24,383 nucleotides of DNA from Flammeovirgaceae bacterium UBA976 (GTDB lineage: Bacteria; Bacteroidota; Bacteroidia; Cytophagales; Cyclobacteriaceae), in contig DBBU01000026.1 of assembly GCA_002292365.1 (NCBI GenBank), positions 1-24,383 on the forward strand, read 5' to 3'. The first letter of the stretch is position 1. Each line of letters starts with the position of its first letter. The notes beneath the pieces were generated by a model, which saw nothing but the letters and a program-made list of their open reading frames with translations, did no database searches and was not told the DNA's origin. The translations under genes and the position numbers were made by a program. Positions 15,272-24,340 of this stretch are shown here, in pieces.

Positions 15272-15384
15272 AAAATTACTATTTAAAACAATCTTTATTG
15301 ACTATTTTGAAATCTTGCCGATAAACTTTTTTTTAAAAATTACAATTGGCATAAATACTAATTATTACTTTTATCAAAACAAAT

Positions 15385-18300
15385 TTATTGCGTCAGAATG
15401 GCCAATTCTTTTGAACTCGATCCAGCCAGGTTATGGATGGTATTTTGAACTTTCCCTTCAAATACATTCCCATTTAAATCCATAACTTTATACGCAATAG
15501 TCATCACATCAATAGGTTTAATATCGGGCAAAACTAGTTTTACGCTCTTTTTATCCTTACTAACTTCTACCTTAGTAATATTAAGTATTTTAGTATTGTA
15601 TCTTTCTGATCCATAATCGCTACTTCTAATAATATCCCAAGTCTGGACCTCAAAATTTTCAGGATTGGCTACTTTTTCTGCATCCAATTCGGATGCAAAT
15701 GATAATTGAATCCCATCCTCTTCTGCATTAAGCTTGATTGGGACGGTTACTGGATTTCCTGTATATCTTATCCTATAAAGATCACCAGTTCTCATATTTT
15801 TGGAGGTACTCCATGCAGACATTCCACATAGATATAAATTACCATCTTCTGGATGAAATCTACCTCTCATAACACCGGTATAAAACTGCAATTGAGGCAC
15901 GTCAACAATACCGCCTTGCCTCTGTCCGTTTACCTCCTCATGCAATACCAGTTGCATCTTTCCATAACCATAAGAAAAGCTCAATAGCCCTCCATTCAAG
16001 GGACCCCATTTTTCGCTATCAATCCATAAAAGCTCAGAAGGAGATCGATCAAATTCCATATCAACCCAGACCATAGGGGGTACCATGGCTAAATCACCAG
16101 AATCAGCGGGAGGGTTATAACCCCACATATTTCCAAAAAATTTATTTTCTCCTCCAGTATCTATCCAATTAATACGATTCATGGGATTCCAATATCCTTG
16201 CTGATCGGTAACTAAAAAACTACCATCAGGATTCAAACAAATACCATTTGCCGCTCTAAAACCTGAGGCAATGATTTCTGACTTTTTACCATCCTTACTG
16301 ACTTTAATTAAGGTACCATGCTGAGGAACTAACGCCTCGCGAGCATGTCTCCCACTTTTGGCATAATAAAAATTACCTTCCTTATCTACCTGTAATCCCA
16401 TGGCAAACTCATGGAAATGATCCGTTACTTGATGGTCATGGTTAAAACTTTCATAATAGTCCGTTTCATCATCACCGTTTAAGTCTCTTAGCAGAACAAG
16501 TTGATCTCTACAAGTAACATAAATCTTCTCATCTAATACTTTGATCCCTAATGGTTGGAAAAGCCCCGAACCTATTCTCTTCCATTTTAATGTACTACCG
16601 CCATTAGTTAGACCAGTTATCAAGAAAATATCACCATCAGTGGTACAAGCCACGGCCCTATTTCCATCTTCCATAAAATCAATTCCGCTCAATTTCATTC
16701 GTGCCTGCCAAGGATTTTCGAATGGTGGAGACAAATGATCCACAGCTAATAAGCCATCATTACTTCCTCTAACTATCCTACTCTCCAACTCTTGCGGATA
16801 ATGGGCAGGACCGCCTTTTGTGTATTTTAATAAAGATTCGGGTGCTGGAGAAGCCTTAACTATACGATCAAAATTTTTGACTTCTGAATCTGCAATGAAT
16901 AATTTTACTCGTACTTCCTGAAATTTCTTAACATTCATCATTACGTACCCATCTTCCTCCGAAAGACTGGCTCCACTTCCAAAAATATTCACATTATTAG
17001 CGGCTGATGCTATTTTGAGTTTTAAAAATGAGGAGGAGGGTGTAATATTTATTGTTCTAGTAAAAACAATTTGATCATCCTTTTCCTCCATTCCTAATTG
17101 TTCCAGAATTTCAGCACTACCCACAGTGTATGAAAAAATAATATTATCTCCATGATGATATAGACCTTTATAATTTGCCCATTTTTTTGGTAGTGGTCCA
17201 AATTTACGTCCATCCCTCGCTGTATACCTAGAGTCATCAAATGAGCCAGTATTAGGATTTGCCCAACCGGGACCGACTGGAGTTTCAAAATGAAGTTTTC
17301 CTACTGTCCGAGGATAGGTTTCATGTCTATCATTTAGTAAAATACCCTCCCAGTCTATAAATCCGGATCCCGTCCAACCTCCAGCAACCCGCATCACATC
17401 ATGATCAAATATCATCCAAGCCTTTCCAGATGAAACACCCCCATCTCCTTGATCCAATCTAACAGCTATGCCCTTGTAAGCAAAATTATTTTTTAAATAG
17501 TCCTCATCAGCGAAAGGCGTTGGACCAGGGGAATGGTAACGTTCAAGTCCCGTTTCTTCATCAGATAACTCATAAGTATTGATGAAAAAATTACCATAAT
17601 CTTGATCTGACCATGGATTGTAAGGCTCTGAAGCAGGACCCCTAGACGTCCCTTTCGGTAGATTTGCTAAATACCCAGGTGTAGTTTTAAAATATTGATC
17701 TCTATTTTCATCTCGAATATATTCCTCTCTGATATAAGTAATAACATCATATTTTTCTTGAGGAGTAAGTCTCAACTGTGGAGCCATGGCCCCATATCCC
17801 CTTGTAATGGTTTGGTACATCGAAAAAGGGTCATTTCCTGCCTTAAACGTGTGTTTCCAAAACTTAGCCGCATTTGGAAGGGATCCTTCCATATCAGGAT
17901 TTCCATGACAATTGATACAATTTGCATTATATATTCGGCTTCCTCGCTCTAGAGCTACTTCGTCCAATTCCTCAATTATTCCCGCATGGTCGATATTAAG
18001 TTCTGTTTCTTGTAAATCATTATCAGATAACATGTATTTGATATTCGACCTATCGATAATGATTGGCTCAAATGATTGCTTCGTTGCAGTAAATATTAAT
18101 TCATCATCTTCTACAACTAAAGTGCCGCTAAATTCACTGCTTTCAAATGTACCATTTAAGAAAAATTTCATTCCCCATTTTTCAAAGTTTGCATTCAACT
18201 CATCATTGACAATTTTCAAATTTTCTAGCTCCATCTTCCCCATTATAAAAGAATGTATAACTCCAACTATAGAATCATTTTCTTTTTCTAATTTTAGAGT

Positions 18301-18480
18301 GCCCAAAATAGGTTCTTCATCAAAAAATATTTCAAAATCCCAGGACCCTTCGATTCCTTGTTTTGAATTACACGCATGGAAAAAAACCATACTAAAGACT
18401 AAAATTGTACCTATCACAATTCTGAGTAATTCAATGAAATAGCCTGAATTACAGATACTCACTATTTCCTTCCTTGACAT
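15385..18480 (-). CDS. Cytochrome c / DUF6797 / beta-propeller lipoprotein
   Basis: A 1031-residue protein. The N-terminal signal (about 18-36) ends at Cys37 (FHAC), suggesting a lipoprotein. Residues 42-135 form a small beta-rich domain. A monohaem cytochrome c domain covers about 172-258 (Cys188-Ile-Asn-Cys191-His192, likely axial Met232 in GYGAMAPQ). A DUF6797-like region spans about 285-570, followed by a six-bladed sorbosone/glucose dehydrogenase-like propeller at about 580-910 and an Ig-like tail. Such fusions are known from Planctomycetes, Verrucomicrobia and Cytophagales, and their function is not established. The haem suggests periplasmic electron transfer, so it may oxidise a sugar or accept electrons from one. 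It follows susD after 667 bases. Chain length and intact frame argue for a functional gene. Confidence 0.88.
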   Translation of the reverse strand: MSRKEIVSICNSGYFIELLRIVIGTILVFSMVFFHACNSKQGIEGSWDFEIFFDEEPILGTLKLEKENDSIVGVIHSFIMGKMELENLKIVNDELNANFEKWGMKFFLNGTFESSEFSGTLVVEDDELIFTATKQSFEPIIIDRSNIKYMLSDNDLQETELNIDHAGIIEELDEVALERGSRIYNANCINCHGNPDMEGSLPNAAKFWKHTFKAGNDPFSMYQTITRGYGAMAPQLRLTPQEKYDVITYIREEYIRDENRDQYFKTTPGYLANLPKGTSRGPASEPYNPWSDQDYGNFFINTYELSDEETGLERYHSPGPTPFADEDYLKNNFAYKGIAVRLDQGDGGVSSGKAWMIFDHDVMRVAGGWTGSGFIDWEGILLNDRHETYPRTVGKLHFETPVGPGWANPNTGSFDDSRYTARDGRKFGPLPKKWANYKGLYHHGDNIIFSYTVGSAEILEQLGMEEKDDQIVFTRTINITPSSSFLKLKIASAANNVNIFGSGASLSEEDGYVMMNVKKFQEVRVKLFIADSEVKNFDRIVKASPAPESLLKYTKGGPAHYPQELESRIVRGSNDGLLAVDHLSPPFENPWQARMKLSGIDFMEDGNRAVACTTDGDIFLITGLTNGGSTLKWKRIGSGLFQPLGIKVLDEKIYVTCRDQLVLLRDLNGDDETDYYESFNHDHQVTDHFHEFAMGLQVDKEGNFYYAKSGRHAREALVPQHGTLIKVSKDGKKSEIIASGFRAANGICLNPDGSFLVTDQQGYWNPMNRINWIDTGGENKFFGNMWGYNPPADSGDLAMVPPMVWVDMEFDRSPSELLWIDSEKWGPLNGGLLSFSYGYGKMQLVLHEEVNGQRQGGIVDVPQLQFYTGVMRGRFHPEDGNLYLCGMSAWSTSKNMRTGDLYRIRYTGNPVTVPIKLNAEEDGIQLSFASELDAEKVANPENFEVQTWDIIRSSDYGSERYNTKILNITKVEVSKDKKSVKLVLPDIKPIDVMTIAYKVMDLNGNVFEGKVQNTIHNLAGSSSKELAILTQ

Positions 18481-18493
18481 AATGATTTAACAT

Positions 18494-18527
18494 TTAAAGT
18501 ATTAATGAAAAAACTTAAATTCTCAAA
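18494..18527 (-). promoter_or_regulatory. Weak promoter candidate for the cytochrome/DUF6797 gene
   Basis: On the minus strand TTTG (18527-18524) is followed after 22 bases by TACTTTAA (18501-18494), which matches four of the six fixed positions of TAnnTTTG. It would leave a leader of only about 10 bases. Spacing and match are imperfect. Confidence 0.25.
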
Positions 18528-18941
18528 TAATTCTTTAGAGCAAAATTAACTATGAGGAAACAGTGAAGGTTATAAAATCCATCAAAAACGTATTAAAAAA
18601 AATCAAGTTTTTGTCTGAATCATTATTAATTACAAATTCCAATTTACTCAGGATTTGTATTAATTGCACAATCGCGGAAATAGCAATTCACTGATAACAA
18701 TCCACCCAAGTTTTCTTCTTTTATTGACATTTTTTATCTAGTCTACACCAAAGCCCTAAAAATTCAAAAAAAATTATTTAACAATTATTTTGACATTAAA
18801 TCCCACTCTTTGTTTTAACTATTCTCTTAATGAACATACGAACATTATCTTGATGAGAACCTTTAATTAATAAACAATTAAAGTTAAAATCTCATATTTA
18901 CCCTAGAAATATCAGATGTTCTTTGAAGCATAAATTTTAAC

Positions 18942-18994
18942 AATTTTATCCTAAAAAAAATCAACTTGTTACATTTTAAGCGTAGGATAAAATT
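18942..18994. repeat. Perfect 12-bp inverted repeat, 29-base spacer
   Basis: AATTTTATCCTA at 18942-18953 pairs exactly with TAGGATAAAATT at 18983-18994. Two of the twelve pairs are G/C. No T tract follows in the minus direction, so it does not look like a simple terminator; it may be an RNA stem, a protein site or a remnant element. Confidence 0.6.
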
Positions 18995-19006
18995 AAAATA
19001 ATCTGT

Positions 19007-19110
19007 CTTTCATTAATACACTTCCCAAAAGACATTTTCAATGGTTGAAATTTCCATAAAAAAAATGAAGAAGAAGCATTCATTGCCTAATGGTCAGTGT
19101 ATTAATAAAG
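19007..19110. repeat. Nested inverted repeat downstream of susD
   Basis: Outer arms: CTTTCATTAATACACT at 19007-19022 and AGTGTATTAATAAAG at 19096-19110. They pair over 15 bp with one bulged C. Inside are a 6-bp stem with 3-base loop (TTTCAA/TTGAAA, 19036-19050) and the terminator-like hairpin at 19064-19084. It starts 37 bases after the susD stop in the direction of transcription. It could be a structured 3' end of the susCD message or a small MITE-like insertion of about 104 bases. Confidence 0.55.
19058..19084 (-). terminator. Weak terminator-like hairpin after susD
   Basis: In the minus direction AATGAA (19084-19079) pairs with TTCATT (19069-19064) across a 9-base loop and runs straight into eight T (plus-strand A at 19058-19065). 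The stem is only 6 bp and AT-rich, so termination may be partial. That would suit attenuation between susCD and the downstream genes. Confidence 0.35.
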
Positions 19111-19147
19111 AACTGTACATTGTTTGTCCTAAAACATTATTAATCTC

Positions 19148-20947
19148 CTACCATAATGGATTCTGATCAATAAGATCATTATAAAGTACTTCTCCCACCG
19201 GAATAGGAAAATATTTGTGCTTTTCCTCATCAAGAGTTGCAGCACCATCAGGAAAACCGTGGGCCTGTAGTCTTTCTTTTAAAACACCCCATCGGATCAT
19301 GTCATAATATCTAGTTCCTTCCATAACAAATTCCATTACTCGCTGATGCTCTATTTCATCCATAATATTAGTAGCATCTAATGCATTGCCGTTGGAGTCA
19401 ACGCCAGCCGGTAAATTGGCACGTTCTCGAATTAAGTTGATTGCATCTATTGATGCTGTAATATTACCCCCAGCCATAAAGTTTGCCTCAGCATACATCA
19501 ATAAAATATCTGCATAACGGATAATTCTTTCATTATTGACATTATTGACTGGATAACAAGCTAAATCTTCACTGAGATATTTTCTTAACCAACCGGAAAA
19601 ACTACCTCCATCATTAGATGCCTCGCAGCCATTACCTATTATCGACTCTTCCCAATGGTTAAAAACTATGCTACAGCCACGATCTAAAGTAACAGTTACA
19701 TTTTCATATTCGCTTTCTGCAACAGGGTCCCAGCAACCATTTAGCATTACCTCTGTAATTGTGGCATCTGGATATAAATCTGCAACTACCGAGGTCCAAT
19801 AACTATCCTCACCAGTGAAGTCTTCTTCCCAGCATTCAAGTCCTCCTCCCGAATCATCTTCACCACCCCCACCAGAGGCACACACTAAACCGTCTCCCAA
19901 ATCTGCAAAATTGACCCCAAATAATGGTAATCCACCTTCAAAATATAGTGTACGTAACAATCGGACATCTAAAAGACTATCACTATCTCGCTCTTTGGAC
20001 ATTTCCTGAAAAATCCATTCAGAGGGTTTGAAAACTATCTCTCCTGAGATACCGGGGACACTTGCAGTCCCTGGTCTTTGCTGAGTGGCATTATATGAAC
20101 CAGAATAAACGTCATACTGCGCTTCGTAAATAGACTCCGAATTATTCTCAGTACTGGCTACAAAATTATCCAACCACTTAGAAGTTAATGAATATCCCCC
20201 AGTCGTTATGATCTCATTAAACTCGGTAGCTGCAAGCCCATATGAACTGTCATCATTTAAATATCCTGCACGATAAAGATAGAGTTTCCCCAAAAATGCA
20301 GTAGCCGCACCTTTTGTCGGCCTACCTACTTCTTCCTGCTCTGAAGGCAAATCAGCTTTCGCAATCGTAAGATCTTGAATCGCCTGTGCGTAAAGATTTT
20401 CAGCAGATTCAGCTGCTACATTGAACTGATCTTCAGTTTCAGCTGGATCCAAAGGAATGGGACCCGTTCCGTAAGCATGGGCAATTCTAAAGAATGACGC
20501 CCCTCTAAAAAAATGAATTTGTGCATTTAATGCTACCGATAGGTCAGAATCTGTAAATGTGTAATTTTCCATTTGCTTTAAAATTGTATTGGCCTTAAAT
20601 ATGGTACTGTAAGCATCAGCCCAGATATCATCGGAAATACCATTTGACGCATCATTATTAAAACTATAATATTGGGCAAATTGAGCAAAATCAACAGCAG
20701 CCAATGCTATAGCATCACTTCTAAGATTAGAAGCTTCAGAGCCACCATACCAAAGTTCATTAAATCCACCCTCAGTATCTCCAAATAATGTATTTACGGC
20801 CATTACAAAATCATCATCCGATGAAAAGAAAGATCCAGAAGTGATAGAATTAGGATTTTCAATTTCAAGCCAATCATTACTACAGGACGATACCGTGAAT
20901 AGAAAAAGTAATGCAATTATTTTACGAATAAATTTTATTTTTTTCAT
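19148..20947 (-). CDS. susD: SusD/RagB-family outer-membrane glycan-binding lipoprotein
   Basis: A 599-residue SusD-like protein; the symbol denotes the family, not the starch protein itself. The lipobox ends at Cys22 (VSSC), followed by the usual ENPNSITSGSFFSSDDDF start. TPR-like helices carry HFFRGASFFRIAHAYG (145-160) and GRPTKGAATAFLGKLYLYRAG (208-228), and the C-terminal part has RIIRYADILLMYAEA, RVMEFVMEGTRYYDMIRWG and PIPVGE. It caps the SusC porin and captures glycan at the cell surface. Unusual is an insertion at about 350-465 with a Gly/Asp/Glu-rich stretch and six cysteines (356, 372, 405, 425, 441, 464) suited to disulfides. It starts 12 bases after the susC stop. It is followed by terminator-like structures. 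Confidence 0.96.
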   Translation of the reverse strand: MKKIKFIRKIIALLFLFTVSSCSNDWLEIENPNSITSGSFFSSDDDFVMAVNTLFGDTEGGFNELWYGGSEASNLRSDAIALAAVDFAQFAQYYSFNNDASNGISDDIWADAYSTIFKANTILKQMENYTFTDSDLSVALNAQIHFFRGASFFRIAHAYGTGPIPLDPAETEDQFNVAAESAENLYAQAIQDLTIAKADLPSEQEEVGRPTKGAATAFLGKLYLYRAGYLNDDSSYGLAATEFNEIITTGGYSLTSKWLDNFVASTENNSESIYEAQYDVYSGSYNATQQRPGTASVPGISGEIVFKPSEWIFQEMSKERDSDSLLDVRLLRTLYFEGGLPLFGVNFADLGDGLVCASGGGGEDDSGGGLECWEEDFTGEDSYWTSVVADLYPDATITEVMLNGCWDPVAESEYENVTVTLDRGCSIVFNHWEESIIGNGCEASNDGGSFSGWLRKYLSEDLACYPVNNVNNERIIRYADILLMYAEANFMAGGNITASIDAINLIRERANLPAGVDSNGNALDATNIMDEIEHQRVMEFVMEGTRYYDMIRWGVLKERLQAHGFPDGAATLDEEKHKYFPIPVGEVLYNDLIDQNPLW

Positions 20948-20959
20948 CTTTTTAATTTT

Positions 20960-23900
20960 TTAAAAGTTGACTGAAAAACCAAGTAATATTGTTCTAAACT
21001 GTGGTGCCGTACCTCTATCAATACCTGCACTTATCAATCCATCACGCCCTTGTTCAGGATCAATTCCTTCATAACCTGAGATTGTAAATAGGTTTTGACC
21101 ACTGACGTAGACTCTTGGTGAACTCATACCCAATTTTTTAGAAAATGACATTGGTAATCTATAACCAAATTGGATTAAAGAAGCTTTTACAAAATTTCCA
21201 TTTTCTATATAGCGATCTGAATCAGGCCTAGAATTATAATTTTCACCTAAATCATTTGGATTATTTCTTGGAAAGTTAGAGCCTGGATTTGTTGCAGCAT
21301 CGTACGCCCCTAGCAATGTCGGGCTGAAATTATCATATCCGAAAGGTTGTTCTAAGAGATATTTTGGACCGTTATAAACTTTACTTCCAAAATTTCCATA
21401 AAAACTAAGGGTAAGATCAAAATTATTGTAAGTGGCATTAATATTCAGGCCAGCATTCCATGGTGCAATACCCAATCCACTAAAAACGCGATCACCACCC
21501 ACTGGTTCAGATGTAATTTGTCCATCATCATTTGCATCCACAAATCTGACGTCACCTGGTTGAGCATTGGGCTGAATAACTGTTCCATCTGAACTTACGT
21601 GGGAATCTATCTCTGCCTGAGACTTAAAAATACCATCCGTCTCTATCAACCAAAATTCACCTGGTGATCGACCTTGAAATGTTTGAGACACATGGGGAAC
21701 ATCCCATTCCGGGGCCCCATCTCCATAAATAAGATCCTCAGGTATACTAGTCAATCTAGTCCAGATATAGGTCGCATTCAATCCAATATTAAGATTTACT
21801 GGACCAATATCTTGATTAAAACTAAATTCAAGCTCTACACCGGAATTATTAATTTCTCCATCATTGGTCTGAATCTCACCTCCGCCTGCAGAACTTGGTA
21901 TAACTATTGCCGAGATAAGTTGGGCAGTTTGGCGTTGGAAAACGTCCACTGATGCGGATAACTTATCTTGATATAATCCGAAATCAACCCCAAAATTCGT
22001 GGTCTTTGATTCTTCCCATGATATAAATGGATTAATCGGACCCGGAGTCATAAGGCCGTTTACCACGCCACCACCTAACGAATAAGGTATATATGACAAT
22101 GTAGCTTGTGGCCTATAGGTAGAAGTTACTTGGCGTCCTAAGATGCCATATGAAGCGCGGAATTTAAGACGATTGACTATATTTGATATTCCACTATTTT
22201 TCCAAAACCCTTCATTTGATAATGTCCAGCCGCCTGAAATACCAGGAAAGTTTCCATATCTCACTGATTCATCAAATCTTGAAGAGCCATCACGTCTAAA
22301 AGTGAAATTTATGGTATACTTATTGTCAAAAGAATAGAAAAGTGAAGAAATGATCGAAGTCATTCTATATTCTTCCAAACTTCCGTTCAGCTCTGTCAAA
22401 GTAGGATCAGCACCTGGACCATCAAATGTCGAAGTTATGTCAGATAAGAAAAGTTCTTTAGTTCCACTTAAAGATCGTGTAGTAAATTGCTGTGCTACGT
22501 ATCCGAGAAGAGCATTAAAATTATGTTTACCTATCGCTTTGTTATAACTTAAAATATTATCGATATTCCAATTTGAGTCTTCAATCTCAGTTTCATTTAA
22601 GTAGCGTTCAGCATTAAAATATTCCTCAGGTTGACTTAAAGTCCTTGTTCTTTCTTTAAAGAATCCCTCAGTTCTGTTGTAAGATCCACTCAATCTAAAC
22701 TTCAATCCTGAAATTATCTGATATTCACCATACAAATTGGCCGTGACAGTGCTTTGCTGATCACTTCTACTCCAAAAATTAGCATAATCCAAAGGGTTCC
22801 TTATAAGTGCCTCAGGATTATCTCCTCCACCCCAATAAAAAGATCTAGTTCTTGGCAGTGCTGAAGGATCATTTGCAGGATCCGGATTAACACCATAAGG
22901 GGAGAAATGAGGCACCTGAGCAATAGCCTTAAACATGACTGAACGACTAAATGCATAAGGTTCCGGAAGCACTTCAGAATTAGAAATAGCTATTGATTGT
23001 CCAAATTTAAGTTTTTTAGAAACATTAAAATTAGAATTTGCCCTGAGATTTATCCTTTCATATCCTGTCCCTAATGCTACACCATCCTGATCCTTATAAC
23101 CTGCAGAAATTCGGTAGTTACCAAAATCGCCACCTCCGGAAACTGCTACATCATACGTTTGTGTGAAAGCTTCGCTATAAACAAGATTATACCAATCATA
23201 GGAATCAAATTGACCAGGATTTTCCAAGTAATCTAGAGCTGCTTGCGGCATGAGAAAATCATTAGCCTCACCACCTAAATCTTGACCATACATACTTTGC
23301 AAAATTTGCATATATTGTGCAGTGTTGGCGGTTTCAGGCCCTTTGTATGGTGTTTGAACTCCAAGTTCAGCATTAAAACTTACTTGAGGCGCGCCTTTTT
23401 TTCCTTTCTTGGTGGTTATTAATATTACGCCATTTGCAGCTCTTGACCCATAAATCGCTGCTGCAGAGGCATCTTTCAATATTTCCATAGATTCAATATC
23501 ATTGGGATTAATGTTTTCGAGACCCGTCGTTGCTCTTGTTCCATCTCCATTTCCTACGATATTCTCAAAAGAGACATTTTGTAAACCAGAAATCATGACA
23601 CCATCTACCACAACTAATGGTGGTGATCCTGATGTTCCACTGGGAGAGCTCACGCCTCTAATAGTCATATTAATGGGTGAACCCGGATTTGCATCGGTAT
23701 ATTTAATCTTTACACCTGTGACGGTCCCTTGAAGAGCCTGCGTCACATCTGCTGTTGATCGTTTTGACATATTACTAATATCAACAGAAGCAACTGCTGA
23801 GGTCACATCTGCCCTATCTTGAACACCATAACCCGTAACAACTATTTCCTCTAGCTCAGCAAGGTCAGCACTCATCGAAATGTCTACAATAGACCTTGAC

Positions 23901-24157
23901 CCTATGACGCTTTCTTGCGATTTTAGTCCTATAAAAGTATAGACGAGAGTTCCTCCTGCTTCAGGAACCTCCAAACGAAAGTTTCCATCAACATCAGTGA
24001 TTGTACCAGAAGAAGTCCCTTTGAGGACAACATTTACCCCCGGAATTCCTGTTCCATCATCACTTGAAGTTACTTGTCCAGTTACCGCTCTTTGGGCCAA
24101 AACGGACCCCAAGATGAACAGTAAGGAAGCATTTAAAAGCAAAATTTTCTTCTTCAT
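20960..24157 (-). CDS. susC: SusC/RagA-family TonB-dependent outer-membrane transporter
   Basis: A 1065-residue TonB-dependent receptor of usual SusC length. The signal peptide is residues 1-21. A CarboxypepD_reg-like domain (about 24-100) starts VTGQVTSSDDGTGIPGVNVV. The TonB box region is ELEEIVVTGYG (101-111). The plug covers about 112-255 with PLVVVDGVMI and the signature LKDASAAAIYGSRAANGV (227-244). The 22-strand barrel ends in LLGFSVNF with the terminal Phe needed for outer-membrane assembly. There is no STN domain and thus no anti-sigma signalling. With the SusD partner 12 bases downstream it would import oligosaccharides or glycosides into the periplasm using TonB energy. It is the first gene of the unit, with a good promoter about 75 bases upstream. 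Substrate not predictable from sequence alone. Confidence 0.97.
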   Translation of the reverse strand: MKKKILLLNASLLFILGSVLAQRAVTGQVTSSDDGTGIPGVNVVLKGTSSGTITDVDGNFRLEVPEAGGTLVYTFIGLKSQESVIGSRSIVDISMSADLAELEEIVVTGYGVQDRADVTSAVASVDISNMSKRSTADVTQALQGTVTGVKIKYTDANPGSPINMTIRGVSSPSGTSGSPPLVVVDGVMISGLQNVSFENIVGNGDGTRATTGLENINPNDIESMEILKDASAAAIYGSRAANGVILITTKKGKKGAPQVSFNAELGVQTPYKGPETANTAQYMQILQSMYGQDLGGEANDFLMPQAALDYLENPGQFDSYDWYNLVYSEAFTQTYDVAVSGGGDFGNYRISAGYKDQDGVALGTGYERINLRANSNFNVSKKLKFGQSIAISNSEVLPEPYAFSRSVMFKAIAQVPHFSPYGVNPDPANDPSALPRTRSFYWGGGDNPEALIRNPLDYANFWSRSDQQSTVTANLYGEYQIISGLKFRLSGSYNRTEGFFKERTRTLSQPEEYFNAERYLNETEIEDSNWNIDNILSYNKAIGKHNFNALLGYVAQQFTTRSLSGTKELFLSDITSTFDGPGADPTLTELNGSLEEYRMTSIISSLFYSFDNKYTINFTFRRDGSSRFDESVRYGNFPGISGGWTLSNEGFWKNSGISNIVNRLKFRASYGILGRQVTSTYRPQATLSYIPYSLGGGVVNGLMTPGPINPFISWEESKTTNFGVDFGLYQDKLSASVDVFQRQTAQLISAIVIPSSAGGGEIQTNDGEINNSGVELEFSFNQDIGPVNLNIGLNATYIWTRLTSIPEDLIYGDGAPEWDVPHVSQTFQGRSPGEFWLIETDGIFKSQAEIDSHVSSDGTVIQPNAQPGDVRFVDANDDGQITSEPVGGDRVFSGLGIAPWNAGLNINATYNNFDLTLSFYGNFGSKVYNGPKYLLEQPFGYDNFSPTLLGAYDAATNPGSNFPRNNPNDLGENYNSRPDSDRYIENGNFVKASLIQFGYRLPMSFSKKLGMSSPRVYVSGQNLFTISGYEGIDPEQGRDGLISAGIDRGTAPQFRTILLGFSVNF

Positions 24158-24232
24158 AATTATTGATTATTTAGCTGATTATTAATTGAATCTTTTATAT
24201 AATAAGTTTAAAAGTAATACTTTCTAATTATA

Positions 24233-24263
24233 CAAAAGTAAGATTCTATTTCAATAAACCAAA
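24233..24263 (-). promoter_or_regulatory. Bacteroidota-type promoter of susC
   Basis: On the minus strand TTTG (24263-24260), 19 bases, then TACTTTTG (24240-24233). This is an exact match to the Bacteroidota consensus TTTG-N19-TAnnTTTG used by the primary sigma factor of that phylum. Transcription would begin near 24226, giving a leader of about 70 bases. Confidence 0.8.
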
Positions 24264-24296
24264 ATAAAAAATTAAACTATGGACGTGTCTATTTTA

Positions 24297-24340
24297 ATAT
24301 ATTTAAATATATGAAATATAAATAGAAAAAATTTATATTT
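24297..24340. promoter_or_regulatory. Two adjacent AT-rich dyads upstream of the susC promoter
   Basis: ATATATTTAAATATAT at 24297-24312 is a perfect 16-bp palindrome. One base further on, AAATATAAAT (24314-24323) and ATTTATATTT (24331-24340) form a perfect 10-bp inverted repeat with a 7-base spacer. They lie about 34 to 80 bases upstream of the -33 box, where an activator of the locus could bind. In such AT-rich DNA chance dyads are common, so the role is only a suggestion. Confidence 0.4.

Larger units (their letters stand above)
18481..19147. other. 667-base non-coding region between susD and the cytochrome gene
   Basis: No gene was found on either strand. It is strongly AT-rich and holds a series of inverted repeats, listed separately where strongest. 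Additional ones are CTTTAATT/AATTAAAG at 18861-18868/18876-18883 and TACAAATTCC/GGATTTGTA at 18631-18640/18651-18659 (one bulged base). It must contain the end of the susCD message and probably a start site for the cytochrome gene. Confidence 0.6.

Noticed and set aside
15301..15340. Possible terminator upstream of the MFS gene (TGCC/GGCA around an A/T-rich centre)
   Set aside because: The pairing arms are only 4 bp with a loop of about 28 bases and no T tract in the correct place.
17912..18442. 176-codon open frame on the plus strand
   Set aside because: Fully antisense to the N-terminal part of the cytochrome/DUF6797 gene, very Ser/Ile/Phe-rich, with no recognisable domain.
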